Of a stretch of 64,000 bases of DNA, positions 53,081-62,515 are shown in pieces. The translations under genes were made by a program, and so were the position numbers. The notes below the pieces were generated by a model. That model saw only the letters and a program-made list of their open reading frames with translations. It did not search any database and was not told the DNA's origin. Origin of the DNA: DASVXQ01 sp046727955 (GTDB taxonomy: Bacteria > Actinomycetota > CALGFH01); assembly GCA_046727955.1 (NCBI GenBank), contig JBKPDO010000166.1:5447-69446 (forward strand), in the 5' to 3' direction. Position 1 is the first letter of the stretch; every line of letters starts with the position of its first letter.

Positions 53081-53533
53081 ATGGTCGCGGACCACGGGAC
53101 GAGCACGGTCGTCCGTGCCGCCGGGGGGATCATCTGGCGCCGTGGCGCGCCAGAAGGGCCGGGAGGTCCTCTCGAGCTGGCGCTCGTACACCGCTCGGTT
53201 TACGACGACTGGACGTTCCCGAAGGGAAAGCTCAACGAAGGGGAGACCGAGATCCAGGCGGCCCTGCGCGAGGCCTGGGAGGAGACCGGACTGCGCTGCA
53301 AGGCCGGTGACTACCTGGGCCGGGTGCGCTACCGGGACCGGCGTGGGCGCCTGAAGACGGTCGCGTACTGGGAGATGCGAGCCTGGGGAGGTCGCTTCCT
53401 CTCCAACGCCGAGGTCGACGAGCTGCGCTGGCTCAAACCCGACGCGGCCCTCCAGCTGCTGAGCTACCGCCAGGACCGGCGCCTGCTCCGCGCTCTCCTC
53501 AAGGGCGACCGCCCCCGTCACTGGAGCCTGTGA
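53081..53533 (+). CDS. NUDIX hydrolase
   Basis: A 150-residue hydrolase. The Nudix box GKLNEGETEIQAALREAWEETG (positions about 50-71) is complete, so the Mg-binding Glu cluster is intact. TVVRAAGGIIWRRG and LELALVHRSVYDDWTFPKGK fit the MutT1-like actinobacterial subgroup acting on oxidised nucleotides or diadenosine polyphosphates. The histidine-phosphatase domain fused to MutT1 in mycobacteria is missing. It lies 19 bases after hydA. Confidence 0.9.
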   Translation: MVADHGTSTVVRAAGGIIWRRGAPEGPGGPLELALVHRSVYDDWTFPKGKLNEGETEIQAALREAWEETGLRCKAGDYLGRVRYRDRRGRLKTVAYWEMRAWGGRFLSNAEVDELRWLKPDAALQLLSYRQDRRLLRALLKGDRPRHWSL

Positions 53534-53585
53534 GGGCCACCGCCTTCGAAGCATCCTCGTGCGCCGAGGCCGAGGTGGCTGGTGG

Positions 53586-55124
53586 TCAGGCCTCAGGGGC
53601 GGCGCCGCCCGCGCCGCCGGGGGCGGCCTGGACCTGGGGAATCCGGCGCATCAGCGGGGCGTCCATGGGGCAGTGGGTGCAGGGCTCGGGCTGGGGGCTG
53701 GTGTCGTCGGCGGGGTGAAGGCGGCGGATGGTGGCGAAGGCCAGCAGCCCGCCGGCGGCGACCAGCGCGGCGCAGATCCACATGGCCCTGCGGAACCCGG
53801 CGGCGAAAACGACCGTGGACAATGCCGAGGCCCCGGCGATCCCCGCGACCACCGGCAGGGTGGCGACCGCGAGCAGGCCGGCGGCCCGGGCCACCGCGTT
53901 GTTGACCGCTGAGGCCACGCCGGCGTGCTCGGGGCTGGCCGCCGCCAGCACGGTCGCGGTGAGCGGCGCCACCGTCAGTGACAGGCCGAGCGAGAACACC
54001 AGCACGGCGGGGAATGTGCTCTGCCAATAGCCACTGCCCGGCACGATCCGCACCATCAGCGCCAGACCAGCCGCGGCGATCAGCGGTCCGAGCGTCATCG
54101 GCAGGCGCGGGCCGATCCGCTGCGCCAGCCGTCCCGCCTGCGCCGACAGCAGCAGCATGACCACCGTGACCGGCATCAGGGCGAGGCCAGAGCGCAGCGG
54201 CGACAGACCCAGCACGCGCTGGAGCTGGATCGGCAGCAGGAAGAAGGCGCCGCCGAGCGCTCCGTAGATCAGGAAGGTGACCGCGTTCGCCCCGCTGAAC
54301 TGGGCCGACTGGAAGAGGTCGAGCGGCAGCATGGGGTAGCGGGTGGTGCGCTCGACCGCGATGAAGGCGAATAGTGCCAGCACGCCGCCGACCGAGGCCA
54401 CGAGCACCACCGGTGAGGCCCAGCCGACCGTGGGACCGTCGGTGAGCCCGTAGGTGATGCCGGCAAGGCCGAGCGCCGCCAGCGCCGCGCCGGTCAGGTC
54501 GAGCTGGGGCGCGGCCGCCGGGTCGCGACTCTCGGGCACGTGGCGGATGGCGGCCCATAGCGCCACCGCGGTAAATGGCAGGTTGATCAGGAAGACGAGC
54601 CGCCACGACACGGCCGCGGTCAGGTAGCCGCCGAGCAGCGGGGCGAGCGCGGTGGCCACACCGCCAAGGCCGGACCAGGCGCCGATGGCCGTCGCCCGGT
54701 CGGAGGGGCGGTAGGTGGCCTCGATGATGGCCAGACTTCCCGGGGTGAGCAGCGCGCCGCCGACTCCCTGGAGCGCCCGTGAGGCCACCAGCGCTGGCGC
54801 GTTCGGGGCCAGCCCGCAGAGCAGGGAGGCGAGCGCGAACCAGATGATTCCGATGACGAAGATCCGCCGCCTGCCGTAGTGGTCGCCGAGGGACCCGCCG
54901 AGCAGCAGCAGGCCGGCGAGCGTCAAGGTGTAGGCGTTGACGGTCCACTGCAGGGCCGTCAGCCCGGTGTGGAGGTCCCGGGCGATCGTTGGCAGCGCCA
55001 CGTTGACCACGCTGGCGTCCAGGAACACCAGACCCGAGCCGAAGACGGTGGCGACCAGCACCCAGCGCCCCTGCGCCGAGCAGAAGCGAAGCTCGCCAGG
55101 GACCACTTCACGCTCTACCGTCAT
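53586..55124 (-). CDS. MFS efflux transporter, DHA2/EmrB-QacA type (14 TM)
   Basis: A 512-residue drug:proton antiporter with about 14 TM helices. Motifs are VFLDASVVNVALPTIARDL (DHA2 motif D1), the loop LGGSLGDHYGRRRIFVIG (motif A), RALQGVGGALLTPGSLAII and GAWSGLGGVATALAPLLGGYL (motif C). The C-terminus has CTHCPM and a Gly/Ala-rich end. ATG 55124 opens directly into TM1. No regulator gene is adjacent. The 225 bases upstream hold only very short frames. Confidence 0.93.
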   Translation of the reverse strand: MTVEREVVPGELRFCSAQGRWVLVATVFGSGLVFLDASVVNVALPTIARDLHTGLTALQWTVNAYTLTLAGLLLLGGSLGDHYGRRRIFVIGIIWFALASLLCGLAPNAPALVASRALQGVGGALLTPGSLAIIEATYRPSDRATAIGAWSGLGGVATALAPLLGGYLTAAVSWRLVFLINLPFTAVALWAAIRHVPESRDPAAAPQLDLTGAALAALGLAGITYGLTDGPTVGWASPVVLVASVGGVLALFAFIAVERTTRYPMLPLDLFQSAQFSGANAVTFLIYGALGGAFFLLPIQLQRVLGLSPLRSGLALMPVTVVMLLLSAQAGRLAQRIGPRLPMTLGPLIAAAGLALMVRIVPGSGYWQSTFPAVLVFSLGLSLTVAPLTATVLAAASPEHAGVASAVNNAVARAAGLLAVATLPVVAGIAGASALSTVVFAAGFRRAMWICAALVAAGGLLAFATIRRLHPADDTSPQPEPCTHCPMDAPLMRRIPQVQAAPGGAGGAAPEA

Positions 55125-55349
55125 CGCGCTCCCCCGTTGTCGCCACCGGGTCGCCGGCTTCTGTTGCTCGAGGATAGGCCCGCCCGCAACGGCGTCTTGA
55201 GGTAGTTTCTGGCAAGCCGAGCGAGGAGGTTGGCCATGGTGCACGACCTCGACACCTGGGCCGCGACCGGCGAGCAGTGACGCCATGGACCCGGAGCGCC
55301 CGCACGATCCGCGCGGCGGCGCATAGCGGACGTTCGTTAGACTGCGGGG

Positions 55350-56399
55350 ATGGCGCAAGCTGGGGCTGACTCCGCGGTGACTGTGGAGGGGACCTGGGCC
55401 AGGCGGCACCGCGGCGCGATCATTCGTGTGGCGGTCGAGGTCCTGGTCGTGGGGCTCGCCATCCTGTTGCTGACCCGCCAGCGGGCCAGCCTGGCCGGGC
55501 TGGGCGACCAGCTCGGCCACCTCCGCTGGGCCTGGGTGGCGGTCGCGATCGGCGGGGAGCTCGCCTCGGTGGTCGCCTTGGCGGCGCTGCAGAACTGGCT
55601 CCTCGGGATCGGCGGGGTCCGTCCCACGCTGTGGAGCATGGTGCGCATCACCCTGGCAAGCAACGCCATCGCGCTGTCGCTGCCAGCGGGGGTGGCGGTA
55701 TCCGAGGGGTTCGCCTTCCAGCAGTATCGCCGCAAGGGTGCCGACGGCTCGCTGGCCGCATGGGCCGAGCTGTCGGCCGGGGCCTGGTCGGTCGCCTCGC
55801 TCGCGGGCCTGGTCGTGGCCGGCCTGCTGATCGCCGGCTCGCAGGGGCCGACCTGGGCCCTGCGGGTGCTGGCTGTGGTGGTCTTCGCGGGCGCGAGCGC
55901 GGCGGCGCTGCTGTTCGGCGTGCCGCGCGAGCTGTCTCGCTGGCTCACCTGGCTGCTGGTGCGTGGCCGCAGGGTCGTGCCGGAGAAGGTACGACCGGCG
56001 CTGGCGCGGGCGGAGCGCTCGGTCGAGGCGATGCGGTCGCTGCACCCGTCGGCGCTGACCTGGACCAGTGCCGGCGGCTTCGCCACCCTCAACTGGCTGG
56101 GCGACTGCGGCTGCCTGATCGCGGCCTTCCTGGCCGTCGGCGGCTCGGTGCCGTGGCGCGGGATGCTGCTGGCCTACGCGGGCGCGCGGCTGCTGGCGGA
56201 GCTGCCGATCACGCCGGGAGGCGTCGGGATCGTGGAGGGGGGGCTGGTCCTGACCCTGGTCGCCTACGGCGGCAACCCGGTGACGACGACCGCCGCCGTG
56301 CTCATCTACCGGGCGATCAGCTTCTGGCTCCTCATCCCGGTCGGCTGGCTCGCCTGGGCGCTCCGCGACCGCCGCTCGTCTCAACCGTCCCAACCATAG
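55350..56399 (+). CDS. YbhN/LPG-synthase-TM-like flippase-domain protein
   Basis: A 349-residue polytopic membrane protein with about eight helices. The family mark LLAELPITPGGVGIVEGGLVLTLVAYGG lies near residue 285, and LASNAIALSLPAGVAVSEGFAFQQYRR near residue 100 is the first half of the fold. Members are putative lipid flippases (UPF0104/lysylphosphatidylglycerol synthetase N-terminal type). The synthetase domain of MprF is absent. It stands alone between divergent and convergent genes. Confidence 0.88.
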   Translation: MAQAGADSAVTVEGTWARRHRGAIIRVAVEVLVVGLAILLLTRQRASLAGLGDQLGHLRWAWVAVAIGGELASVVALAALQNWLLGIGGVRPTLWSMVRITLASNAIALSLPAGVAVSEGFAFQQYRRKGADGSLAAWAELSAGAWSVASLAGLVVAGLLIAGSQGPTWALRVLAVVVFAGASAAALLFGVPRELSRWLTWLLVRGRRVVPEKVRPALARAERSVEAMRSLHPSALTWTSAGGFATLNWLGDCGCLIAAFLAVGGSVPWRGMLLAYAGARLLAELPITPGGVGIVEGGLVLTLVAYGGNPVTTTAAVLIYRAISFWLLIPVGWLAWALRDRRSSQPSQP

Positions 56400-56518
56400 C
56401 ACCCATATCGGACACCAGAGCAACCACGCGCGGCAGGGGCCAACCACGCGGCAAAGGTCGGGCCCTTCGGGCTGGGGTCCGAGCCTGCGGCCATCGGCGC
56501 CCACGACGTCCGGCTGGC

Positions 56519-57868
56519 TCAGGGCCTGGTGAGCTTGTCGATCAGAGCCTGGTACCCCTGGTCGAAGGAGGCGCCGATCTGGTCGGTGCCGGAGGCCAGC
56601 CTGGTGTACTCCTCTACCGAGGGGGCGGCGACCAGCTCGCGCATGGCCCCGGCGAAACGGTGGCCGAGCCGCACCACCTCCGCCGCCTCGGCCTGGGCCG
56701 ATTCAGGGAAGTCGAGCCCGTCCACCCGGACGGCGAACGCCTCGAACGCATCGGCCAGGTCGCGGTCGGCCGCCTGGACGCAGCTCAGCCTGTCCCCGGT
56801 CGTGGTGCAGGCGTTGACCTTCTGCTGGAACTGCTGAGTCCGGTCGACCAGCGTATTGTGCGCCGCCGTCACTTTCGCGAGAGCCTGGACCCGGCTCACC
56901 GTGCCGCCGTTGACGGCCTGGACGGCACCGGCCGTCGCGTTCGACGCCAGGCCCAGCACGATGAAGACGGCCAGCAGCGCCTTCGCTCCCCCTGAGAGGA
57001 CCAGCAGCCCGCGAGGCGCTCTAGGCGCGGGCGGTTCCGGGCCGGCGCCGGCGCCGGACGGCGTGGCCGTAGCGGACGGCGTGGCCGTAGCGGACGGCTC
57101 CTCCGCGGGCGCTGTCTCCGCCGGCGTCGCGAACGCCTCCATAGGCGCCGTGAACGCCTCCGTAGCCGCCGCGTATTGATCGCCAGGCGCGGCGAGCGCC
57201 TCACCGGGCGCGGCTGCCATGGTGGGGTAGCCGGCCGGTGCCGGGAGGAAGGCGGCGGGAGGAGGCTGGTCGCCGAAGAGGCCCCATGGATAGGCCGCGG
57301 TGATCAGGAAGCTGTACGCGCCGAGCCGCAGGTAATAGCGGAGGACCGCGGTGATGGCGTCGAACAGTGCGCCCGGGACCCGACCGATCACCAGGACGAT
57401 CAGCCAGATGAAAAAGGCCAGCGCCTGCAAGCCGGCGAGCACGAAGTTGGCGAGGATCGACGCCGGGATGGCGAGGATCAGCCGGAACAGCACGGCAAAG
57501 CGGTTGAGCCGGCCAGGCCACAGATCCAGCTGCACGGGGTAGTCCGGAGCCGTGAGCCGGAAGGGCGGATAGCGGTCGGTGAGGAGCCCGATGTAGGCGT
57601 AGACCCTCGCGGCGTACCGGGTGAAGTGGCACGGATAGCGTGCGAACGGCTCAGGCAGGCGTCCGAGGATCAGCGCGGCGAACCAGCCTATGAAGACGAC
57701 GACAGCGGCCGCCAGGCCAAGGACGTTGAGGACGATGACCTGGGGCAGGGCGAGCAGCAGCCGGAAGGCGACGCTCAGCCGCCCGCGGCGCAGGATGCGC
57801 TCGACGACGAGCGCCGGCGGGACGGGCGCGTCGGCCACGACGGTGGCCGGTGTGGGGAATGCCGTCAT
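56519..57868 (-). CDS. membrane protein with two DUF4389 repeats
   Basis: A 449-residue protein. Residues 30-105 and 110-200 are two DUF4389 units, each with paired hydrophobic helices and a charged loop (LPQVIVLNVLGLAAAVVVF..LGRLPEPFARYPCHFTRYAARV; RLILAIPASILANFVLAG..IGRVPGALFDAITAVLRYYLR). A Pro/Ala/Thr-rich linker leads to another TM (ALLAVFIVLGLASNATAGAV) and an outer helical domain with two Cys (VNACTTTGDRLSCVQAAD). Function unknown. Confidence 0.87.
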   Translation of the reverse strand: MTAFPTPATVVADAPVPPALVVERILRRGRLSVAFRLLLALPQVIVLNVLGLAAAVVVFIGWFAALILGRLPEPFARYPCHFTRYAARVYAYIGLLTDRYPPFRLTAPDYPVQLDLWPGRLNRFAVLFRLILAIPASILANFVLAGLQALAFFIWLIVLVIGRVPGALFDAITAVLRYYLRLGAYSFLITAAYPWGLFGDQPPPAAFLPAPAGYPTMAAAPGEALAAPGDQYAAATEAFTAPMEAFATPAETAPAEEPSATATPSATATPSGAGAGPEPPAPRAPRGLLVLSGGAKALLAVFIVLGLASNATAGAVQAVNGGTVSRVQALAKVTAAHNTLVDRTQQFQQKVNACTTTGDRLSCVQAADRDLADAFEAFAVRVDGLDFPESAQAEAAEVVRLGHRFAGAMRELVAAPSVEEYTRLASGTDQIGASFDQGYQALIDKLTRP

Positions 57869-58078
57869 GATTCCTCTCTAGGGCGAGGGCGGCGCGGAAC
57901 CTACCGTGCCACCGCGATGGTCGCCAATGCGCTGGTGGTAGATGTGTTCTAGTTTGTACCCGATGACGTGTCCGACTAAAAGTGCCCGGGAGGCCGGGCT
58001 CTGGCGAGCCCATGGCCGGCCAGGTCGGGTCAGCCGGTACGCTGTTGCTAGTGGATCGACAGAGCCTTATCGAGCCTC

Positions 58079-58849
58079 ATGGAGTCAGCGATGGAGTACT
58101 GGACGCCTGGCAGCGCGCTGGTGATCGCGGCGCACCCGGACGACATCGAGTTCGGCTGCGCTGGCACGGTGGCGCGATGGGTGGAGGAGGGCGCCCGCGT
58201 CAGCTACGCGCTGCTCACCAATGGTGCGGCCGGGTCCAGCGACCCGGAGATGACCCGCGGGCGGCTCGCCGGGCTGCGCGAGGCCGAGCAGCGCGCCGCC
58301 GCCAAGGTCCTCGGCGTCGACCGGGTCGAGTTCCTCGGCTACGAGGACGGGCTGCTGGAGCCAACGCTGGAGGTCCGCGAAGAAGTCGTGCGCCTGATCC
58401 GCCGGGTGCGGCCCGAGGTGGTCGTCACCACCGACCCGACCACCCGCTACTTCGGCGACAGCTACATCAACCACCCCGACCACCGCGCGGCCGGCGAGGC
58501 GGCGCTGGCCGCGGTGATCCCCGGGTCCGACACGCGGCTGGCCTACCCGGAGCTGCTCGACGAGGGGCTGGAGCCGGTCAAGCTGACGGGCGTGTGGCTG
58601 ATGATGGGCGCCGAGCCGAACGTGGTCGTCGACATCACCGACTTCATCGACCGGAAGCTCAAGAGCCTGCGCTGCCACGTCACGCAGATCGGCGACCACG
58701 CGTCAGCTGATGACGTTGGATTCGTGTACGGCCTGGCCGAGTGGGTCGCGGAGAAGGAGCCGTTCCGCTATGGCGAGGCGTTCAGGGTCTTCCGCTTCGA
58801 CCAGCCCTGGCGCCCTCCCGGAACGCAGGGCGAGCCCGCCGAGGCCTGA
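58079..58849 (+). CDS. PIG-L (LmbE) family deacetylase
   Basis: A 256-residue zinc-dependent N-deacetylase. The zinc site is VIAAHPDDIEFGCAG (AHPDD) plus the His of INHPDHRAAGEAAL. The family includes mycothiol MshB and antibiotic-tailoring deacetylases. The closest subtype is not decidable by eye. Start ATG 58079 or 58091. It converges with the moxR gene of the hydroquinone operon and may not belong to it. Confidence 0.9.
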   Translation: MESAMEYWTPGSALVIAAHPDDIEFGCAGTVARWVEEGARVSYALLTNGAAGSSDPEMTRGRLAGLREAEQRAAAKVLGVDRVEFLGYEDGLLEPTLEVREEVVRLIRRVRPEVVVTTDPTTRYFGDSYINHPDHRAAGEAALAAVIPGSDTRLAYPELLDEGLEPVKLTGVWLMMGAEPNVVVDITDFIDRKLKSLRCHVTQIGDHASADDVGFVYGLAEWVAEKEPFRYGEAFRVFRFDQPWRPPGTQGEPAEA

Positions 58850-58874
58850 CCGGCGCAGCTGGCGATGCCTCCCG

Positions 58875-59738
58875 TCAGCGGCGGCCCAGCTCCATGCGTG
58901 CCCGCTGGATGTCGCGCTCGTGCTTGAGCAGCAGGTGCAAAGTGTCGTCGACGGTCTCGCGGTCCAGCGCGCCCACGCCCAGGTGCAGCAGGGTGCGTGC
59001 CCAGTCGATCGTCTCCGAGATGGACGGCGCCTTCTTCAGGTCGAGCTGGCGGATCGTCCGCACCATCTGCGCGATCTGCTCGGCCAGTGTGACGTCGATC
59101 TCGGGGACGCGGACGCGCACGATCTCGCGCTCGCGCTCCACCGACGGGTAATCGACGTGGAGGTACAAGCAGCGACGCCGCAGCGCCTCGGACAGCTCTC
59201 GGGTCGCGTTGGAAGTGAGCACGATCAGCGGCCGCTGCGTGCCGACCACCGTGCCCAGCTCAGGGATGGACACCTGGAAATCCGACAGCACCTCGAGCAG
59301 CAGGGCCTCGGTCTCGACCTCGACCCGGTCGACCTCGTCGATCAGCAGCACCACCGGCTCGGTCGCGCGGATCGCCTCGAGCAGCGGCCGCGTCAGCAGG
59401 AACGGCTCCGAAAAGATGTCCGCCTCGACGTCGGCCCAGGTCGCGTCGTGGTCCCGGTCCACCTGGATGCGCAGGAGCTGCTTCTTGTAGTTCCACTCGT
59501 AGAGCGCCTTGGACTCGTCGAGCCCCTCGTAGCACTGCAGGCGGATGAGCCGCGCGCCGGTGGCGGCGGCGAGCGCCTTGGCCAGCTCGGTCTTGCCGAC
59601 CCCGGCGGGCCCCTCCGCCAGGATCGGCTTCTCCAGCCGGTCGGCCAGGAACGCCACGCTGGCGATCATCCGGTCCGTCAGGTATCCGACCGAGGAGAGC
59701 CGCTCAGCCGCTTCGTCGACGCTGGCGAACCTGCGCAC
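58875..59738 (-). CDS. MoxR family AAA ATPase
   Basis: A 287-residue AAA chaperone. Walker A is GPAGVGKTELAKAL, Walker B VVLLIDEVDRVEVE, sensor 1 LIVLTSNATRELSEALRRRC. MoxR proteins help insert cofactors or assemble complexes and usually act with a von Willebrand A partner; none is encoded next to it. It lies after the aldehyde dehydrogenase of the hydroquinone operon, so a role in metal loading of the dioxygenase is conceivable. GTG 59738 is the most plausible start; a CTG at 59750 overlaps the upstream stop. Confidence 0.85.
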   Translation of the reverse strand: MRRFASVDEAAERLSSVGYLTDRMIASVAFLADRLEKPILAEGPAGVGKTELAKALAAATGARLIRLQCYEGLDESKALYEWNYKKQLLRIQVDRDHDATWADVEADIFSEPFLLTRPLLEAIRATEPVVLLIDEVDRVEVETEALLLEVLSDFQVSIPELGTVVGTQRPLIVLTSNATRELSEALRRRCLYLHVDYPSVEREREIVRVRVPEIDVTLAEQIAQMVRTIRQLDLKKAPSISETIDWARTLLHLGVGALDRETVDDTLHLLLKHERDIQRARMELGRR

Positions 59739-59746
59739 GGACGCCG

Positions 59747-61249
59747 TCAGCCCTCCCCCGCGCCGGCCTCGGGAACCCGCCGGTACCAGGGCGGCAGGTC
59801 CGCGTCCACGTTCACCCACACCGCCTTGGGCTCGGTGTAGCCGTGCATGGCCTCGAACCCCATCTCGCTGCCGTAGCCGGAGTCGCCGACGCCCCCGAAC
59901 GGGGACGCGGGGCTGACCCGCTTGTAGCTGTTGACCCAGACCATGCCGCTGCGGATCGCGTGGGCGACGCGGTGTGCCCTCGACAGGTCGCGCGTCCACA
60001 GCCCGCCGCCGAGGCCGTAGTCGACGCTGTTGGCGATCCGCAGCGCCTCGGCTTCGTCCTCGAACGTCGTCACGGTCACGAAGGGACCGAAGACCTCCTC
60101 GCGGTTGACCCGGTCGCCCGGCCGCGCCCGCACCACGGTGGGCTCGACGTAGCAGCCGGCGGCGAGCGCCGGGTCGGCGGGCGCGCTACCGCCACAGAGC
60201 ACCTCTCCGCCCTGGTCGACCGCGACCTTGACGTAGGACAGCACCCGGTCGCGATGCTCCGGCGAGGTGAGCGGCCCCATCTCGGTCAGCGGGTCGAGCG
60301 GGTCGCCGACGCGGATCGACCGCGCCAGCGCCACGAAGCGCTCGACGAACTCATCGGCGATCGGCGCCTCGAGCAGCAGCCGCGAGCCGGCGATGCAGGC
60401 CTGACCCTGGTTATGGAAGATCGCGAAGGCCGAGCCGTTGACCGCCGCGTCCAGGTCGGCGTCGGCGAACACGATGTTGGCGCCCTTGCCGCCGAGCTCG
60501 AGCTGGAGCCGCTTGAGGTTGCCGGCGGAGGCGCGCACGATCTGGCGGCCGACCTCGGTGGAACCGGTGAAGCTGACCTTCTGGACCCCGTGGTGGGCGG
60601 CGAGGTGGGCGCCGGCGACGGGGCCGAAGCCGGGAATCACGTTGACGACGCCGGGCGGGAAGCCGGCCTCGGCGATCAGCTCGGCGACCCGCAGGGTGGA
60701 CAGCGGGGTGAGCTCCGCGGGCTTCAGCACGACGGTGTTGCCGGCGGCCAGCGCCGGGCCGAGTTTCCAGCTGGTGAACATCAGCGGGAAGTTCCACGGC
60801 ACGATCTGGCCCACCACCCCGAGCGGCTGGCGCAGAAGGTAGTTGAGGAACCCGTGCTCGGCCGGGATCAGGCTGCCCTCGTACTTGTCGGCCATGCCGC
60901 CGAAGTAGCGGAAGGTCGCGGCGGTCCTCGGGACGTCGAGTGCGCGAGCGTCACGGACCGGATGGCCCGTGTCGGTCGTCTCGAGCCTGGCGAGCTGGTC
61001 CGCTTCGGCCTCGATGGCGCCGGCCAGGCGCAGCAGCAGGCGGCCGCGGTCGGCGGCGGGCGTCTCGCTCCAGGCGGCGAAGGCGGAGCGGGCCGCGGTG
61101 ACGGCTCGGTCCACGTCCTCTGCACTGGCCTCCGCCACCTCGGCCAGCTTGCTGCCGTCATGCGGGTTGTGAACCGCGAAGGTGGCGCCCTGGGCGCCGT
61201 CGACGAACTCGCCGCCGATGAACAGCTTTGTCTGCACCTGCAAGCACAC
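59747..61249 (-). CDS. aldehyde dehydrogenase, probable 4-hydroxymuconic semialdehyde dehydrogenase
   Basis: A 500-residue NAD(P)-dependent dehydrogenase. Catalytic Cys is in FHNQGQACIAGSRLLLE, Glu in LQLELGGKGANIVF, Asn in IVPWNFPLMFTSWK and the coenzyme loop FTGSTEVGRQI. Placed just downstream of the hydroquinone dioxygenase genes, it should oxidise the ring-fission product 4-hydroxymuconic semialdehyde to maleylacetate, as HapE/PnpE does. By sequence alone it is also betaine-aldehyde-dehydrogenase-like. Start could be GTG 61249 or GTG 61237. Confidence 0.88.
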   Translation of the reverse strand: MCLQVQTKLFIGGEFVDGAQGATFAVHNPHDGSKLAEVAEASAEDVDRAVTAARSAFAAWSETPAADRGRLLLRLAGAIEAEADQLARLETTDTGHPVRDARALDVPRTAATFRYFGGMADKYEGSLIPAEHGFLNYLLRQPLGVVGQIVPWNFPLMFTSWKLGPALAAGNTVVLKPAELTPLSTLRVAELIAEAGFPPGVVNVIPGFGPVAGAHLAAHHGVQKVSFTGSTEVGRQIVRASAGNLKRLQLELGGKGANIVFADADLDAAVNGSAFAIFHNQGQACIAGSRLLLEAPIADEFVERFVALARSIRVGDPLDPLTEMGPLTSPEHRDRVLSYVKVAVDQGGEVLCGGSAPADPALAAGCYVEPTVVRARPGDRVNREEVFGPFVTVTTFEDEAEALRIANSVDYGLGGGLWTRDLSRAHRVAHAIRSGMVWVNSYKRVSPASPFGGVGDSGYGSEMGFEAMHGYTEPKAVWVNVDADLPPWYRRVPEAGAGEG

Positions 61250-61309
61250 CTCGGTGTCCGCCTCCGGCGGACGGTTGACCCACTCCGACCGGCGGATCCG
61301 CCGGCCGGG

Positions 61310-62299
61310 CTAGAAGTCGATCGGGTTGGTGGGCAGCTTCCCCGACGAGATCAGCCCGGGCAGCTCGGCGTCGGCGTTCTCCCACACCAGCAGCATCGAC
61401 CGCTTGGGAGCGTAGCCCTGGTGGCGGATGTCGGCCGGCATCGCCGCGACGTCGCCGGGCTTCATCAGGACCTTTGAGCGGATCTGGCCGGTGTCGCGGT
61501 CTTCGACCTCCCAGTAGATCTCGTCGGACAGCTGCACGAACCACTCCACCCGGTCATTGCCGTGGATGATCGGCAGGATGTACTCCTCGGTGGTGGGGCA
61601 GAACAGGCTGTCCTTGCATGCGGAAACGACTGACGGGTTCCAGGTCACGTCCGAGCGCGACAGGTACCTGAAGAGGTTGAAGGAGCACACCTCGTCCTCG
61701 AAGCCCTGCTCCGGCCTCAGCTCGGGCTCGTCCTGCGGCACGTCGTGGAACTGGCGGTTGACGGGGAAGCCGCTCTCGTCGGAGCGCAGCCCCTCGTCGC
61801 CGGGCACGCTGACCATGCGCTTGGCGGTGACGCGGTGCCTGGTGATCGCCTTGCGGTTGTCGCCGTGCTTGGGACCGAATGCCGAGCCGGTCTCGTCCGG
61901 GCTGGCGAAGGGGTCGAAGCCCTCGTTGGTCCAGTCGTCGAGCATCGCCTTGAAGGTCTCGCGGATCACCGGCGTGGGCAGGTTCTCGAGGTGGTCCAGC
62001 TCGGCCTTGCGGTAGCCGTCGTTGTAGCGGCCGGCGAACAGGTCGACGGTGCCGTAGTGGTTCACGGTGCCGATGACTCCGTCGAAATTGACGATGCCGT
62101 AGAAGAAGTCCCAGGCGACGTCGCGCTGCAGCGCCTTCAGAAAGGCGTCGGCGCTCATCACGTGGCTGCCGGTCGGCCAGTCGATATAGACGAAATAGTC
62201 GTCGCGCCGGAATTTGAACTCGCCGAGCTGGAAGCCGCGATAGCCCTGCGCGTTCGGCTCGCTCGACTGGATGCTCGGCTCAGCCTCGATGGTTGCCAT
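61310..62299 (-). CDS. hydroquinone 1,2-dioxygenase large subunit (HapD/PnpD-type)
   Basis: A 329-residue cupin-like dioxygenase subunit. GGAGGT lies eight bases before ATG 62299. The iron-site pattern H-x-N-x3-E is in IIHGNDRVEWF (His 246, Asn 248, Glu 252), and the fourth ligand is His 293 in ADIRHQGY. As I recall the Pseudomonas PnpCD structure, its ligands His256, Asn258, Glu262 and His303 have exactly this spacing. The enzyme cleaves hydroquinone between C1 and C2 to 4-hydroxymuconic semialdehyde. The small subunit is encoded upstream. Confidence 0.87.
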   Translation of the reverse strand: MATIEAEPSIQSSEPNAQGYRGFQLGEFKFRRDDYFVYIDWPTGSHVMSADAFLKALQRDVAWDFFYGIVNFDGVIGTVNHYGTVDLFAGRYNDGYRKAELDHLENLPTPVIRETFKAMLDDWTNEGFDPFASPDETGSAFGPKHGDNRKAITRHRVTAKRMVSVPGDEGLRSDESGFPVNRQFHDVPQDEPELRPEQGFEDEVCSFNLFRYLSRSDVTWNPSVVSACKDSLFCPTTEEYILPIIHGNDRVEWFVQLSDEIYWEVEDRDTGQIRSKVLMKPGDVAAMPADIRHQGYAPKRSMLLVWENADAELPGLISSGKLPTNPIDF

Positions 62300-62411
62300 G
62301 ATCGAGTACCTCCGAGTTCTACGGACGTGCTACGGGGTGGTACGGGTGGTACGGGGTTGTCCTTAAGCGGTCAGATCACCAAAGTAGCAAGTGGGCCGGG
62401 TCTTGGGGGGC

Positions 62412-62494
62412 GTGGGGGGAGCGAGCTCCCCCCACATGGATAGATCTGCCACGGCGCGCGAAGCGCGCGCCGTGGGGGGAGCCCGCTCCCCCCA
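62412..62494. repeat. two hairpin repeats between the dioxygenase subunit genes
   Basis: GTGGGGGGAG / CTCCCCCCAC stems at 62412-62434 and 62472-62494, separated by a palindrome GGCGCGCG-AAG-CGCGCGCC. They fill most of the 216-base gap between the small- and large-subunit genes, in the same family as 34714, 48131 and 51514. Confidence 0.9.
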
Positions 62495-62515
62495 CATGGA
62501 CCGAATCTGTGGGCG

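Noticed and set aside
55121..55324. Small frames in the gap before the 14-TM transporter
   Set aside because: Neither the 67-codon minus-strand frame nor the 14-codon plus-strand frame shows a domain, good composition or a convincing ribosome site.
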